Shown: positions 1-10,014, counted from the first letter of the stretch. The stretch is 64,000 nucleotides of DNA from Medakamo hakoo (GCA_026636295.1 CP089450.1:372001-436000); one strand, 5' to 3'. The notes: a model not told the origin generated them from the letters alone. Made by a program: numbers and translations.

Positions 1-1
1 A

Positions 2-988
2 CCACCTCCCGGCCTGGGCCTGGGCGGAGAGGACGCACGCAACATCGACTGGGCGGCGACCGTCAGCTTGAACCTCGCCGCCCAAGGCCGCTACCGCCTG
101 GGGCTGGTCGCGTGCCCACGCCCCGCGCTCTCCGGCCTGGGCGTGCCGGCCGTGCTGGCGGGCGAGGCCGCCGCCGTCCCTCCTTCCTTCGCCGACGCGG
201 GCGCCCGCCTGCGGTCCCACGCCGTGCACGCGACGCCCATGCGGGTGGGCGTGGAAGTGGGCGGGCGTGGGAACGGTGGTGGTGGCGGCGGCGGTGGCGG
301 GCGGACGGTCGGCGGCCCGGCCGCGCCCGCCCGCCCCGCCCCTAGCTCTGCCGCGCCCGAGGTCTCCTACCCGGACGTCTGCTTTGAAGTGGCGGCGGCG
401 GCGGGGCATGACGGCGGTCCACCCTCTCCCTCGTCCGCCGGTCACTCTTCTCTGATTCTAGAGAAACCAGGCGACGCGTTTGCGGTGTTTTTGATTTCCC
501 TGGGCGGCCCGGGACCGGGCGCAGGAGAGATGGAGGAACGGACGTCGCCCCCTGCTTCTCCTCCTCCGCCTCCTCCATTCACAGAACTGTTTGCCGGCTA
601 CGTCACGTACGAGCAGTTGGTCGGCGCGCTGGTGGGACGGGGCGGGAGTGGAAAGGGGCGAGGGTTTCTCAACCCCGCCGCCGCGCCTTCGACGGAGCAC
701 GTGCGCATGCGTGGGCCCGGTGGGGCCGGGTGCGCGGACGTGGCCGTGACGGTCCTGCCGCCGGCCGGTGGGGCGGCGAGCGGCCCGGGACCACACCCTC
801 TGCCACCCCCCCCACCACCACCCTCCCCGCCTGCGTCGGGCCTGGGCGCTTTCCTCCACCGCGCGGCCGCGGCTGCCTTGGGCCCGCCGCCGCCGCCTCA
901 CCCGCCCGGCCCGCCCCGTTTTGCCTGCTCCCTGTATCGGCTGTCCCTGCCCGTGGGCGAGCTCACGTTCCGCCTGTGCGCGGAGTGA
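2..988 (+). CDS. KIAA0930-like (DUF2045/UPF0407) protein, 5' truncated by window edge
   Basis: The frame is open from base 2 and ends at TGA 988 (about 328 codons visible); the start lies upstream of the window. Blocks resembling vertebrate KIAA0930 occur in the same order: NIDWAATVSLNLAAQGRYR near the start, VHATPMRV, EVSYPDVCFEV, a segment ending FTELFAGYVTYEQLVGALV, the hallmark EHVRMRGPGGAGCADVAVTV, and a terminal YRLSLPVGELTFRL. Between the blocks lie Gly/Pro/Ala-rich loops not seen in the animal protein. The biochemical role of the family is not established, so none is assigned. The gene ends 74 bp from the stop of PHF5A on the opposite strand (convergent pair). No intron is needed in the visible part. 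The family call rests on remembered sequence, not an alignment. Confidence 0.7.
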   Translation, partial: PPPGLGLGGEDARNIDWAATVSLNLAAQGRYRLGLVACPRPALSGLGVPAVLAGEAAAVPPSFADAGARLRSHAVHATPMRVGVEVGGRGNGGGGGGGGGRTVGGPAAPARPAPSSAAPEVSYPDVCFEVAAAAGHDGGPPSPSSAGHSSLILEKPGDAFAVFLISLGGPGPGAGEMEERTSPPASPPPPPPFTELFAGYVTYEQLVGALVGRGGSGKGRGFLNPAAAPSTEHVRMRGPGGAGCADVAVTVLPPAGGAASGPGPHPLPPPPPPPSPPASGLGAFLHRAAAAALGPPPPPHPPGPPRFACSLYRLSLPVGELTFRLCAE

Positions 989-1062
989 ATGTAGATAAAG
1001 CAGCAAGTAGCAAATTTTTTCTTTCTCCTAACAAAACGTCCGCCCGTCCCGTCTCTCTCTCT

Positions 1063-1631
1063 TCACTTAATCCCGCCTCCCTTCCCGCCGCCGCCCATCT
1101 TCTTGCGGTCGAAGAAGAAATCGGCACGGGCCTGGCCCAGGTTGACGATGCGCGGGCAGCCGTCGCGCTGTGTTGTTGGCGTGTGGATGGATGGATTGGG
1201 ATGGAGGGCATGAGAGGGGGTGTGCGGGGTTGAAAAGGCTCGCCGCCCGCGCCGCCCCCCCTCTCCCTCTCCAAATCAACGCACGTCCTTCTCCAAAATC
1301 GTGCACTCCTGGCAGTAGTACGCGTCCGCGACGCCGGCGCCGCCGCACACGCAACACCGCCCGGCCTGCGACCCGTAGTTGCACTCGTCGCAAATGCGGA
1401 CGACCGTGGCCGGGCGCACAAAGGAATCGCAAACCACGCATTTACCATCGCAGCGCTCACAGACACGGCCGATGGCTATGTGATGTAGGGTGTGAGAATG
1501 GGAGTGGGGTTGGGGGTGGGCGTGCGGGTGTTGTTGGGGCGAGAAGCGTGAGCGCATGCGGGAAAAAAAAACGCACCTATCCCGGGCTGCTTGCGACACA
1601 TCACCAAGTCCGGCTGGTGCTTGGCGGCCAT
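1063..1631 (-). CDS. PHF5A: PHF5A / Rds3, SF3b subunit of U2 snRNP
   Basis: Three exons on the minus strand: 1577-1631, 1285-1475, 1063-1167, giving 116 residues, close to the usual ~110. The protein starts [20 protein letters not shown] and carries the family's closely spaced CxxC pairs (CERC, CVVC, CDEC, CCVC, CQEC) that bind three zinc ions in a knotted fold. It ends with the conserved [14 protein letters not shown] block and a Gly-rich tail. PHF5A is part of the SF3b complex that holds the branch-site region of introns in the nucleus. Both donors are GTGCGT and both junctions restore the family sequence exactly, for example EKD|RDGCP, so the exon model is firm. The start codon faces DDX10 across 325 bp, so the two probably share a promoter region. 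Confidence 0.95.
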
Positions 1632-1956
1632 GGCTGCGCGAGCGCCGTGAGTCTCAGGCGCTCGCCCTGAGTGTGGGTGGGTGTTTGAGTGCGGCGGACT
1701 GCCCCCACCAGGCGAAGAATCGCTGAGTGAAGCGACGGACGAGCGGGCAGCGCCGCCTGTTCGTCTCACAAGCAAAAAACGCCGCCGCCGACAGAGCGCG
1801 GCGCCCTAGCGGCGTGGAACACGCCTTCCCACAGCCTGCCGTCCACCGTGGCGGCAAGCCGCTTGTCACCTTCACCCGCACACGTGCGTGTGTGTCGAGC
1901 GTGAGGGCGGGACCGTGCACGCCGTTTTGTTGCCGTGGCTAGCCGTCGCTTCTCCA
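1632..1956. promoter_or_regulatory. Shared upstream region of PHF5A and DDX10
   Basis: These 325 bp separate two divergent start codons and hold no plausible gene. A bidirectional promoter is inferred from position only; no TATA box was recognised. Confidence 0.4.
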
Positions 1957-4344
1957 ATGCCTCCTGCAAAAAAGAAGCAGCACAACAAAAAGGCCGGCGC
2001 CGGCCGGCCGGACCCAGAAGCCGCGGAAATTGCAGACTTGGAGGCCCGCATCGCGGCGGGCGCGCCACCGCGCGGGTCGGATGCAGGGGTGGCGCCACCG
2101 CCGCCGTCGGCGAGGAGCGGCGCGCCTGGTCAGACCCCGCTCGCGGGCCGCCGCCGGTTCGATGAGCTCCCGCTCTCCCGCCCCACGCTGGCGGGCCTGG
2201 CGGCGGCCGGGTACGACAAGATGACGGCCATTCAGCGGGCCGCCCTACCCCACGCGCTCGCCGGCAGGGACGTGCTTGGCGCCGCCAAGACGGGCTCGGG
2301 CAAGACGCTCGCGTTCCTGGTCCCGCTGCTGGAGGCGCTCTACCGGGCGCGCTGGAGCCGCCTGGACGGGCTGGGCGCCCTGGTCCTCGTCCCGACCCGC
2401 GAGCTCGCCCACCAGGTCTTTGGTGAGCTGTCCAAAGTCGGGGCCCGCCACGCCTTTTCCGCCGGCCTGCTGATCGGCGGCGGGTCGGACGTGGGGGAGG
2501 AGGCGGCGCGCCTGGCGCGGCTCCACATCCTCGTCGCCACGCCCGGCCGCCTGCTGCAGCACGCGGACGAGTCGCCGGGCTGGGAGCCGTCCGGCCTGAA
2601 AATGCTCGTCCTGGACGAGGCGGACCGGCTTCTGGACATGGGCTTCGCGCCAACCATCGACGCCCTGGTGGCCGGCCTGCCCCGCCCGCCCGCGCGCCAG
2701 ACCCTGCTCTTTTCCGCGACCCAGACAAAGAGCGTGCGGGCCCTGGCCCGCCTGGCCCTGTCCGACCCGGAGCGCGCCGACGTCCACGCGGGCGCGGCGT
2801 CCCCCACCCCGCTCCGCCTGCGCCAGGCCTGGGCGCTCGTCCCCGCCCCGTCCAAGGCGGACGTCGTGTGGGGGTTCCTGCGCGCGCACGCGGCGTCCCG
2901 CTCCATCGTCTTTTTCGCGACGTGCAAGCAGGTCCGCTTCTTCCACGCGGCCTTCTGTCGCTTGCGCCCCGGCGTGCCGCTCCGCGCGCTGCACGGCGGC
3001 ATGAAGCAGGGCGCCCGGGCCGCGGCCGTGGCCGCATTTGCGGCGGCACCCGCGGGCGCGGCCCTGCTCGCCACGGACGTCGCGGCCCGCGGCCTGGACT
3101 TCCCGTCCGTCGACTGGGTGCTGCAGGCCGACTGCCCGGATGACGTGGAGACGTACCTGCACCGTGCCGGCCGGACGGCGCGGTACGTCCGGTCCGGGCG
3201 GGCGTTGCTGCTGCTGACGCCCGGGGAGGCGCCGGGCATGAGCGCCGCCCTCGCGGCCGCGGGCGTGCCCATCACGGAAGCCCGGCTGAACCCGGGCAAG
3301 GCGGCGCCCGTGTCGCCGTCCCTGGCGGCCCTGCTGTCCAAGGACGCGGACCTGAAGGCGGGCGCGCAGCGGGCGGTGTCGGCCTACCTGCGCTCGGTCG
3401 CGCTGCAGCCCAACAAGGCGGTCTTCCAGCTGGCGTCCATCCCCGCGTCCGAGTACGCGGCGTCGCTGGGCTTGGCGACCGCGCCCCGGGTGGCGAAGCG
3501 GGCGGACGCGGCGGCACGCAAGGCCAAGCAAGCGGCCGAGGAGGGCGGAGGGGCGGGCCCGTCGTCGTCGTCGTCGTCGGAAGAGGAGGGCGGGGGTGGT
3601 GGTGAGAGCAGCGGCGACAGTGAGGGCGACGAGCCGCCGCCGCCGCCGCCTCTCTCCACCGCGCCCACGCGCCTGGACGTGTCCGACGACGACGACGATG
3701 AGGACGACCTGCTGGTCGTCAAGCGCCGGGACGCGCTCGCCGCGGACGACGGGGCCGCCGAGGCTGCTACCGCCCCCCTCACCCCGGCCGCCGAAGGAAA
3801 GAAGAAGAAGAAGAAGCGCCAGCGCATCGACGCCCGCGGCGGGTCCTCCCTGGCCGCGGGCGGCCGGGTCGTCTTCGACGAGGACGGCGCTGCGCTGCCC
3901 CCACTGGCCCTGCTGGGCCGGGAGGAAGGCGGGATCGGGCGGGGCGGGGAGGGCGGCGGAGACGCCCCGTCCACCACGCGCGGCCTCGACGTCGGCGCCC
4001 ACGCCACGGCCGCCGACCGCCTGTCCGCCGCCCGCGCTGCCTTAGCTGCTCGAGACGCTGCCGATCGGGCGGCGTACGCGGCGGAACGCAAGCGGCGCCG
4101 TCGGGAAAAAGCGGCCCGTGCGCGCGCACGCGAAGGAGAGGCAGAGGGGGACGGAGGGAGCAGCGGGAGCGAGTCGGACGACGGCTCGCCGCCGCCACCC
4201 GCGCCCCGCCCGCTGCCGGAGCCCGCCCACCGGGACATGGCACGCAAGGCGCCTGCGCCCGCGCCCGCAGCGGACGATGGGTACGTGCCATCTACGCTGG
4301 CAGAAACGGAGGCGCTGGCGCTGAGCCTTCTGCGCGGGCGGTGA
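1957..4344 (+). CDS. DBP4: DEAD-box RNA helicase, DDX10/Dbp4 type
   Basis: Single-exon gene of 795 residues starting at the first ATG after a GC-rich leader. RNA helicase motifs appear in order: Q motif near TAIQRAALPHAL, Walker A AKTGSGKT (about residue 110), PTREL, TPGR, DEAD at 220, SAT at 253, and HRAGRTAR at about 402. The second RecA domain is followed by a long acidic/basic tail with poly-Ser, poly-Glu and Lys runs, typical of DDX10/Dbp4 rather than shorter DEAD-box families. Dbp4 acts in the nucleolus, freeing U14 snoRNA during early 18S rRNA processing. Assignment to Dbp4 rather than another nucleolar helicase rests on overall length, the C-terminal layout and core wording. Its 3' end faces the cyclin-like gene across about 600 bp. 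Confidence 0.85.
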   Translation: MPPAKKKQHNKKAGAGRPDPEAAEIADLEARIAAGAPPRGSDAGVAPPPPSARSGAPGQTPLAGRRRFDELPLSRPTLAGLAAAGYDKMTAIQRAALPHALAGRDVLGAAKTGSGKTLAFLVPLLEALYRARWSRLDGLGALVLVPTRELAHQVFGELSKVGARHAFSAGLLIGGGSDVGEEAARLARLHILVATPGRLLQHADESPGWEPSGLKMLVLDEADRLLDMGFAPTIDALVAGLPRPPARQTLLFSATQTKSVRALARLALSDPERADVHAGAASPTPLRLRQAWALVPAPSKADVVWGFLRAHAASRSIVFFATCKQVRFFHAAFCRLRPGVPLRALHGGMKQGARAAAVAAFAAAPAGAALLATDVAARGLDFPSVDWVLQADCPDDVETYLHRAGRTARYVRSGRALLLLTPGEAPGMSAALAAAGVPITEARLNPGKAAPVSPSLAALLSKDADLKAGAQRAVSAYLRSVALQPNKAVFQLASIPASEYAASLGLATAPRVAKRADAAARKAKQAAEEGGGAGPSSSSSSEEEGGGGGESSGDSEGDEPPPPPPLSTAPTRLDVSDDDDDEDDLLVVKRRDALAADDGAAEAATAPLTPAAEGKKKKKKRQRIDARGGSSLAAGGRVVFDEDGAALPPLALLGREEGGIGRGGEGGGDAPSTTRGLDVGAHATAADRLSAARAALAARDAADRAAYAAERKRRRREKAARARAREGEAEGDGGSSGSESDDGSPPPPAPRPLPEPAHRDMARKAPAPAPAADDGYVPSTLAETEALALSLLRGR

Positions 4345-4945
4345 GCGGGAGTGGGGCGTGGGGGGGGGGGGGGGGGGGTGCGCTGAGTTTTTTTTTTGCA
4401 AGGGCGGAAACAGAAAGACTTACACGCACGCGGAAAAAAAAATCTGGCCACACCTAACTGGCGCACACATACAAAAAACTTCTGCTCACTTCCGATAGAA
4501 GAGAAAAAAAAGAATTGCTGCGGGGAAGATGGGATGGGATGGAATGGAACAAAAAAGCAAAAAAAAAGAGGATGGGAGGGGGCGCGGGGATGCGGTGTGC
4601 CCGCCCCGCCCCCCTCCCCGCCCCTTGCCTGGTGGGATGGGAAGGCAACCCTTGCAGCGCAGCGTACTTAGCACGGGATTGTTCGGGAGAAAAAAATTGG
4701 GGACGCGCGCGCGTGGGGGAAAAAATGCGAGGCCGCCCCACACCACCAGGTCACAGGGGGGAAAAAATGAATGGATTGGGGGAAGAATATGGGGTGCAGG
4801 GGAACGGGAAACACAGCAGTCGACACAAAAAACGGGGGAAGAAAAACAAAGCACGCGGGGGACGGTGAGGGGCGACAGTCCTCCTGCGGCGGCCCGTCGT
4901 TTCGTTTTGTGTTGTTCTACGCACACGGGGTGTTCCCCTGCGCTT
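4345..4945. other. Convergent intergenic region with a 19-G run
   Basis: No gene is seen in these 601 bp between two convergent stop codons. It holds an uninterrupted run of 19 G at 4360-4378, several A and T homopolymers of 7-9, and a GGGAT-like stretch near 4529. The lower GC and homopolymers are typical of 3' untranslated DNA in this window. Confidence 0.6.
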
Positions 4946-5707
4946 CTAGGCGGCCACGGCCGCTGAGGCCGCGGGCGGCTGTCTGGCCCACCCGGCCAGC
5001 GGGGACCAGCCCAGCGCGCCCAGGACCGCCACTTCCGCTGCCGCCAGGGCGGCCGCGTCCGCGTCCACCAGGGCCGCGACCGCGCGCCCGCCAGGGACGG
5101 CCGTGCGGGACTCTTCGTGTTTGGCGGCCACCCACAGGCACGCCGCGAGCGCGACGGTCGACCGCAGGCGGAGCGGTGCGTCCGTGCCGGCCTGGGACGC
5201 CGCCAGGGCGGCCAGGCCCGGGCGGGCGCGGCGCCACAGGTGGAGGGCCAGCGCGGCCGTCGACGGCTGGGCCAGGCCCAGGCACGCCGCCCAGCCCCAG
5301 ACCAAGACGTGCGCGGGCGGGTGGGTCGCGGGGGTGGTGGTCGCGTCCGCGGCCGCGCCCGCGGCCGCAGCAGCCGCGCGCCGGCGCTGGGACGGCACCG
5401 ACGGCGGGTAGCGCGGCGGCAGCCGCGCGACGACGGCGGGTTCACCTCCGTCGTCCTCGACGGGACTGAGCGACGCTGGGCGTGAAGGCGGGTCGGCCGC
5501 GGCCGTGGCCGCGGGCGCGGCGCCGCCCTCGTCTGAGGGGGCGGGCGTGGCCAGAGCGAGCGACCGGGCGCGGGCTTCGGGCGGCGCCGCCTTCTTCTTG
5601 GTCGGTTGGACGGGCGATGTCGACGCACGACGTTTAATGGACGACGATATGACGGCGGTGTGTCCGCCGCCGTCGGGCGTGGGGATGGCGTCGGAGGCGC
5701 CCGACAT
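4946..5707 (-). CDS. Cyclin-like protein with one recognisable cyclin box
   Basis: 253 residues without introns. The chosen ATG (5707) has A at -3 and begins MSGASDAIPTPDGGG. Residues up to about 125 are Ala/Pro/Lys-rich and look disordered. The C-terminal half resembles the first cyclin fold: helix LVWGWAACLGLAQ, then VALAACLWVAAKHEESR with the CDK-contacting Lys, then AAEVAVLGALGWSPLAG with the partner Glu. The protein ends soon after, so a second cyclin fold is missing; this is shorter than typical A/B/D cyclins. If functional it would bind a cyclin-dependent kinase, but the subtype cannot be assigned. A downstream exon was considered, but the frame closes cleanly at TAG/TGA without a splice signal. 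Treat as a cyclin candidate. Confidence 0.55.
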   Translation of the reverse strand: MSGASDAIPTPDGGGHTAVISSSIKRRASTSPVQPTKKKAAPPEARARSLALATPAPSDEGGAAPAATAAADPPSRPASLSPVEDDGGEPAVVARLPPRYPPSVPSQRRRAAAAAAGAAADATTTPATHPPAHVLVWGWAACLGLAQPSTAALALHLWRRARPGLAALAASQAGTDAPLRLRSTVALAACLWVAAKHEESRTAVPGGRAVAALVDADAAALAAAEVAVLGALGWSPLAGWARQPPAASAAVAA

Positions 5708-6400
5708 CGTGGGATGGACGGGACGGACTCTGATGAGAGGGGGAGGGCCGGCGAGGCACGGGTCGGAGGCGCGCGCGCGCGCGCACGAGCGCCGAAGCCC
5801 GGAAAGATGAAAAAGCGTCCCTGGAGCCGGGACGGAGCCTGTGATCTGTCTGTCGATCGCGGTGGTGATGTTGAGTGTCCCACAGCTGTGAGGGGTGGGA
5901 GGGGATGGCGGCGAGCGGTGTGGAGTTGGCTGGCGGCGGGCCATGCCTTGCTCCCCCTTCGCGCGGCCAGGCATCGGCGCGAGCGCGCCATGCCTCATGC
6001 CCGCGCGCCGCCCAGGCCGCCGCGTCGACCCCATCACAGCCTCCAACCCTTCCTGCAGTAGCGCGCAACGGACCTAGCTACTGCTGGAAGCGGCACCGCC
6101 CTGCGTGCCCTCGCCACGCCAGAGCACCCGCCGCTCGAAACAAGAAGCGAAAGCCGCGCCGCGAAACACGCCAGTGGGCTCGCGACCTTCCCACCCCTCT
6201 CTCCTTGCTCTCCCGCGCTGGGTGGTCACGTTCTGCCTCCCATCCTCTCCGGGGTCACTCTCACTCTCTCTCTCGGTTTCACGCCCTCCACGCCCCGCCC
6301 TGCTCACACGCCCTCAGTGCGAACGCGGCACTCAGGAATCAAGAAGGGACGCGGCTTCACACGGTTCATTCCACCGCCCGCCCATCCCATCCCTCGCCGC
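5708..6400. other. Intergenic region upstream of the cyclin-like gene
   Basis: About 690 bp with no supported gene. It should hold the 5' leader and promoter of the cyclin-like gene and the 3' end of the small plastid gene, both on the minus strand. Confidence 0.5.
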
Positions 6401-6919
6401 TCACTTCTTCTTCTTAGGCGCGGCTTTGCGCGCGGGCGCGGCGCGCGCCGGCACGCCGCCCTCACCCTTCAGCGCGGGCTCGTAGCCCGCGTAGTCGTTG
6501 CAATCGCGCAGCGTCGCCTTGTCGATGAAGCTCGCGAACTTGGCGTCGGCCGAGGAGGCAAAGGCCGCCGCGCCGGCGATGCCCAGGATGGCACCGGGCA
6601 GCGCCAGGACGCCCGCGGACGGGCCGATGGACGGCGTGGTGAAGCCGCCGCCGCCACCGGATTTCTTGGCGGCCTTGGGCGCCGCCGCCGCACGCTCGCG
6701 CGGCGCGGACGGCTCGCCCTGGAACACCTTCTTCGGCGGCTGCTTGGCCAAGACAACCTTGGCGTCGGCGGGGGACGCGGACGAGGCCAGGAGGACGGCG
6801 GCGGCGGCCAGGGCGCCCAGGGCGGGCGGGGCTGGTGTGGGGAGGGTGGGGAGTGTGTGGGTGGTGCGTCGTTCCGTGCGTGCGGGGTGGGATGGAGGGT
6901 GGGGGGTGGTCGCAGCCAT
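6401..6919 (-). CDS. Small plastid-targeted, possibly thylakoid, protein of unknown function
   Basis: 172 residues from an ATG with ideal context (A at -3, G at +4). A basic Pro/Thr/Arg-rich leader is followed by the hydrophobic segment ALGALAAAAVLLASSAS ending in ADA, a typical cleavage site for thylakoid-lumen or membrane signals. Further on there is one clear membrane segment (SAGVLALPGAILGIAGAAAF), then FASFIDKATLRDCNDYAGYE and a Lys-rich tail ending KKKK. I do not recognise the family. The leader looks like a CA-rich intron end (CACACCAG just before the hydrophobic part), so the true first exon may lie further upstream; however there is no GT donor between this ATG and that AG. A CCAAT element lies at 6941-6945 (minus strand). 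Confidence 0.55.
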   Translation of the reverse strand: MAATTPHPPSHPARTERRTTHTLPTLPTPAPPALGALAAAAVLLASSASPADAKVVLAKQPPKKVFQGEPSAPRERAAAAPKAAKKSGGGGGFTTPSIGPSAGVLALPGAILGIAGAAAFASSADAKFASFIDKATLRDCNDYAGYEPALKGEGGVPARAAPARKAAPKKKK

Positions 6920-7593
6920 GGTTGGTGGAGAGCGCGCCCGATTGGTCGGGGCAAGAGGCGCGCCCCACGGCGCCCTGCCCAACCCATCGCACGGGCCTTC
7001 CCACCACTACGGCCCAGCCTTGAGCGCGGCCTCTACTCAGGCGACGCGAGCGAGTGGAATGGGGCAGCAGCGGATGGCCTGCGCGGCGGCGGCAAGCCCA
7101 CTCCGCGCACGCGTGGCCCCGGGCCGCGGCCGTGCTCGTCCGCGAGTGGTGTGGGGGGCGCCCAGGCGGTGCTCAACGGCCACGTCTCAAACATGGTGCG
7201 ATGCACAAGAGCCTGCACATCGTTGGCGTGCATTGCCGAGGCGGGGAGTGCCGCTGGGCTGGGCCCGCCGCACGCCGCAAACTACGGCTTGTGCGGCGGC
7301 CAAAGGCTCGACCCTCTCGACGCACGCACGGCGCCCCCCGCATGCAAAGAGAGTGCCTCCACCAGTCCTCCCCCTCTCCCCACACAAACGCACCAGCCTT
7401 GGTGGCGGGCGCAACGGGGCGCATGGACGCGCGGACAGTGACCGTCATCGTAGGTGGACTTTTTTTGGTGCTTGGGGAAAGAGCGCAACGAAAAAGTTGA
7501 GGGCTGTGGGTGAAGGGCCGCGGCCGTGAGCGGTCCGCCGGCGCCACTCCTCTTTTCTCTCTCTGCGGCCACACAAAACGACCGCGCCCAACC
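6920..7593. promoter_or_regulatory. Divergent upstream region of small plastid gene and pyruvate kinase
   Basis: 674 bp between divergent starts, longer than other head-to-head spacers here. It may hide an upstream exon of the minus-strand gene. A CCAAT box on the minus strand (6941-6945) is the only element I recognise. Confidence 0.35.
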
Positions 7594-10014
7594 ATGACGC
7601 GCCGCTACCGTTCCAAGCTGCACATCCTGGCCAATGATGACCTGAGCTCCATCCTGACCCCAGCGGAGCCGTGCCTGTCCCGGCGGGGGTCCAAAGGTGC
7701 GTTTCCTTTCGTGTGTTGCGGTCTGCGGGCCGAGGCGCCGCTCGCTCCCCCCCCACGCTGTTGTTTCGACCGCCGTGGAGGCTTGGCACCCCCGTGTCGC
7801 CGACCCCGTTTCTGTCTCTCTGGGTGACAAGGATCCGTGGGTTTTCTATGGGGGTCGTGGACCGGCTGTCCGCGCTGCGACAGGTTCAGCATTCCGCGCT
7901 CCTTGCCGAGGGCCGCCGGGCGCGCTTTTTTTTTGCTAGACCGACCGCTCTCTGCGCGCCGCGAGCAAAGCAAAAACGGCGCGTGCCACGCTCACCCTGC
8001 CCCTCCCCACCATCCCAAACCCCTCAGTCATTGCCACCCTGGGTCCCGCCTGTCGCGACGTGGAGACGTTGAAGGAAATGTTGCTCGCCGGCATGGCGTG
8101 CGCCCGCGTCGACTTGACGGTGCGTCGATTTCGCACCGCCGGAGGGAGGAGCCGCGCCGCTCGCTTCCTGGCCACCCACTGCCCCTCCCCCACACTCACA
8201 CACCCACCCACCCACCCCCACCCCACCGCACACAGTACGGCCCGTCCACGTACCACAAGCGCTCGCTGGACAACCTGGCGGCCGCCGTCGCCGCGACGGG
8301 CCGCGACTGCGCCATCATCGTCGACACGCGCGGCCGGGAAATGTCCCTGGCCCGGCCCGCCACGCTCAACCCGGACGGCTGGCCCGTCTTGTCGGGTGAG
8401 GTCAAGGTCGCGTCGGGGTCGACCATCACGGTCGTCCCCGCCGCGTCCGGCGCGGCGTTCTCCGAGGCCGTCTTCCCCCTGTCGTACGCCGGCCTGGCCG
8501 CCGCCGCCAAGCCGGGCGACCAGCTCTTCGTCGGCCGGTACCTGGTCAACGGCGCGGAGGAGTCGTCGCTCTACCTGGAAGTGGCGTCCGTGGACGGCGA
8601 CGCCGTCGTCTGCACCGCGCTCAACGACGCGACGCTGTCGGGCATGCTCACCGTCATCCACTCCGACTCGTCCTCGTCGGGCGGCATGTCCTCCTTCCAG
8701 GCGGGCCTGCCCCTGTTCGACGACGTCGACTTGCCGGCCCTCAAAGAAATCGGGGCGTCCCACCCCATCGACTTCCTGGCGCTGACGTACACCTGCTCCG
8801 CGTCCGACGTGGCGGCCGCGCGGGCGGCCCTGGACGCGGCGGGCCTGGCCTCCACCAAGATCATCGCCAAGATCGAAAACCGGCACGGCCTGGAGGCGTT
8901 CGCCGACATCGCGGAAGCCGCGGACGCGGTCATGCTGTCTCGCGGCAACCTGGGCCTGGACGTGCCGCCGTCCAAGGTCGCGGCCGTCCAAAAAGCGGCG
9001 GTGACGACGTGCAACCTGCTGGGCAAGCCCGTCATCATCACCCGCCTGGTCGACACCATGGTGTCCGCGCCCCGGTGCACGCGGGCGGAAGCGACGGACG
9101 TGGCCAATGCGGTCCTGGACGGCGTGGACGGCCTGATGCTCGGCGCGGAGACGCTGCGCGGCGCGTCGCCGGCCGCGACGGTGGCGACGGTCCAGAGTAT
9201 CGCGCACCAGGCCGAGCTGGCCTTCGACCACGCCGCCCACTTTGACGCGCTCATGGTCGCCCAGATGCAGGCGGAGGTGGAGGCCGTGGAAGCGGCGGCC
9301 GCCGAAGCCGCGGCGGGCGGCGGCGACGACGGCGAGGACGGCACGCTGGCCGCGGCCGCCGACGGCCGCGCGCTGAAAAAAGTGTCGTCGTTCGGCTCGC
9401 TGCCCCTGGGCCTGGCGCCGGGCGCCGACATCCCGGCCCGCCTGCACTCCGGCCATTCGTCCGGCGCCGGCCACTCCGGGCTGGCCCAGCCCAAGGTGGA
9501 GGCCATGGCCTCGACCGCCGTGCGTGTGGCGGAGAAGGCGGGCGCCGCCCTCCTGATTGTGTTCGCCTACACCGGGCGCACGACGTCCCTGGTCGCCAAG
9601 TACCGGCCGGCCGTCCCCGTCCTGACGGTCGTCGTCCCGCACACGCGGCCGGGGGATGAGGCGGTGCGGGCCAAGGCGGCGCCCGGCGCGCCGTCCGACG
9701 CGGACGCCGCGGCCGCCCAGCTCGCGCGCCAGTTTCTGATCATGCGCGGCATCCTGCCCGCCCATCAAATGGCGGCGGGGCCGGCGGAGGCCATGCTGGC
9801 CGCCGCCGTGGCGGAGGCCGGCAAGCGCGGCCTGGCCAAGGCGGGCGACCAGGTCGTGGCCGTCATGCAGCACCAGGGCGACCTGGTCCTGAAGATTGTC
9901 GCGGTCGAGGGCGCGGCCGGCGGGGGCGCCGACGGCGGCCGGCCCGGCATCTCCCTGTCGCCCGCGCCCGTCGCGGCCAGCAGCGCCGACCTGCCGGCCA
10001 TGGCCATGGCGTGA
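7594..10014 (+). CDS. PK: Pyruvate kinase, plant cytosolic type
   Basis: Exons 7594-7696, 8028-8119 and 8236-10014 give 657 residues. The joined sequence reads KVIATLGPACRDVETLKEML, then ARVDLTYGPSTYHKRSLDNL, matching the start of the A domain. Further on are AKIENRHGLEAF with the catalytic Lys, MLSRGNLGLDVPPSKV, and TRAEATDVANAVLDG followed by LGAETLRG; the last two wordings are diagnostic of the divergent plant cytosolic clade. It makes pyruvate and ATP from phosphoenolpyruvate and ADP. The C domain carries an extra acidic/Ala-rich insert of about 90 residues (around 415-500). Oddities: the usual RFNFS is RVDLT, changing two K+-site positions (plants have RFDFS), and DTxGPE is DTRGRE, although the Glu linked to K+ dependence is kept. 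No transit peptide is seen. Confidence 0.93.

Noticed and set aside
4361-4945. Possible transposon end or insertion in the homopolymer-rich spacer after DDX10
   Set aside because: No terminal repeats, target-site duplication or transposase-like frame; similar A/T runs occur in other 3' regions.
5875-6417. Plus-strand frame of 180 codons in the cyclin upstream region
   Set aside because: Ser/His/Pro-rich with no domain, overlapping leader DNA of the minus-strand gene; nothing supports coding.
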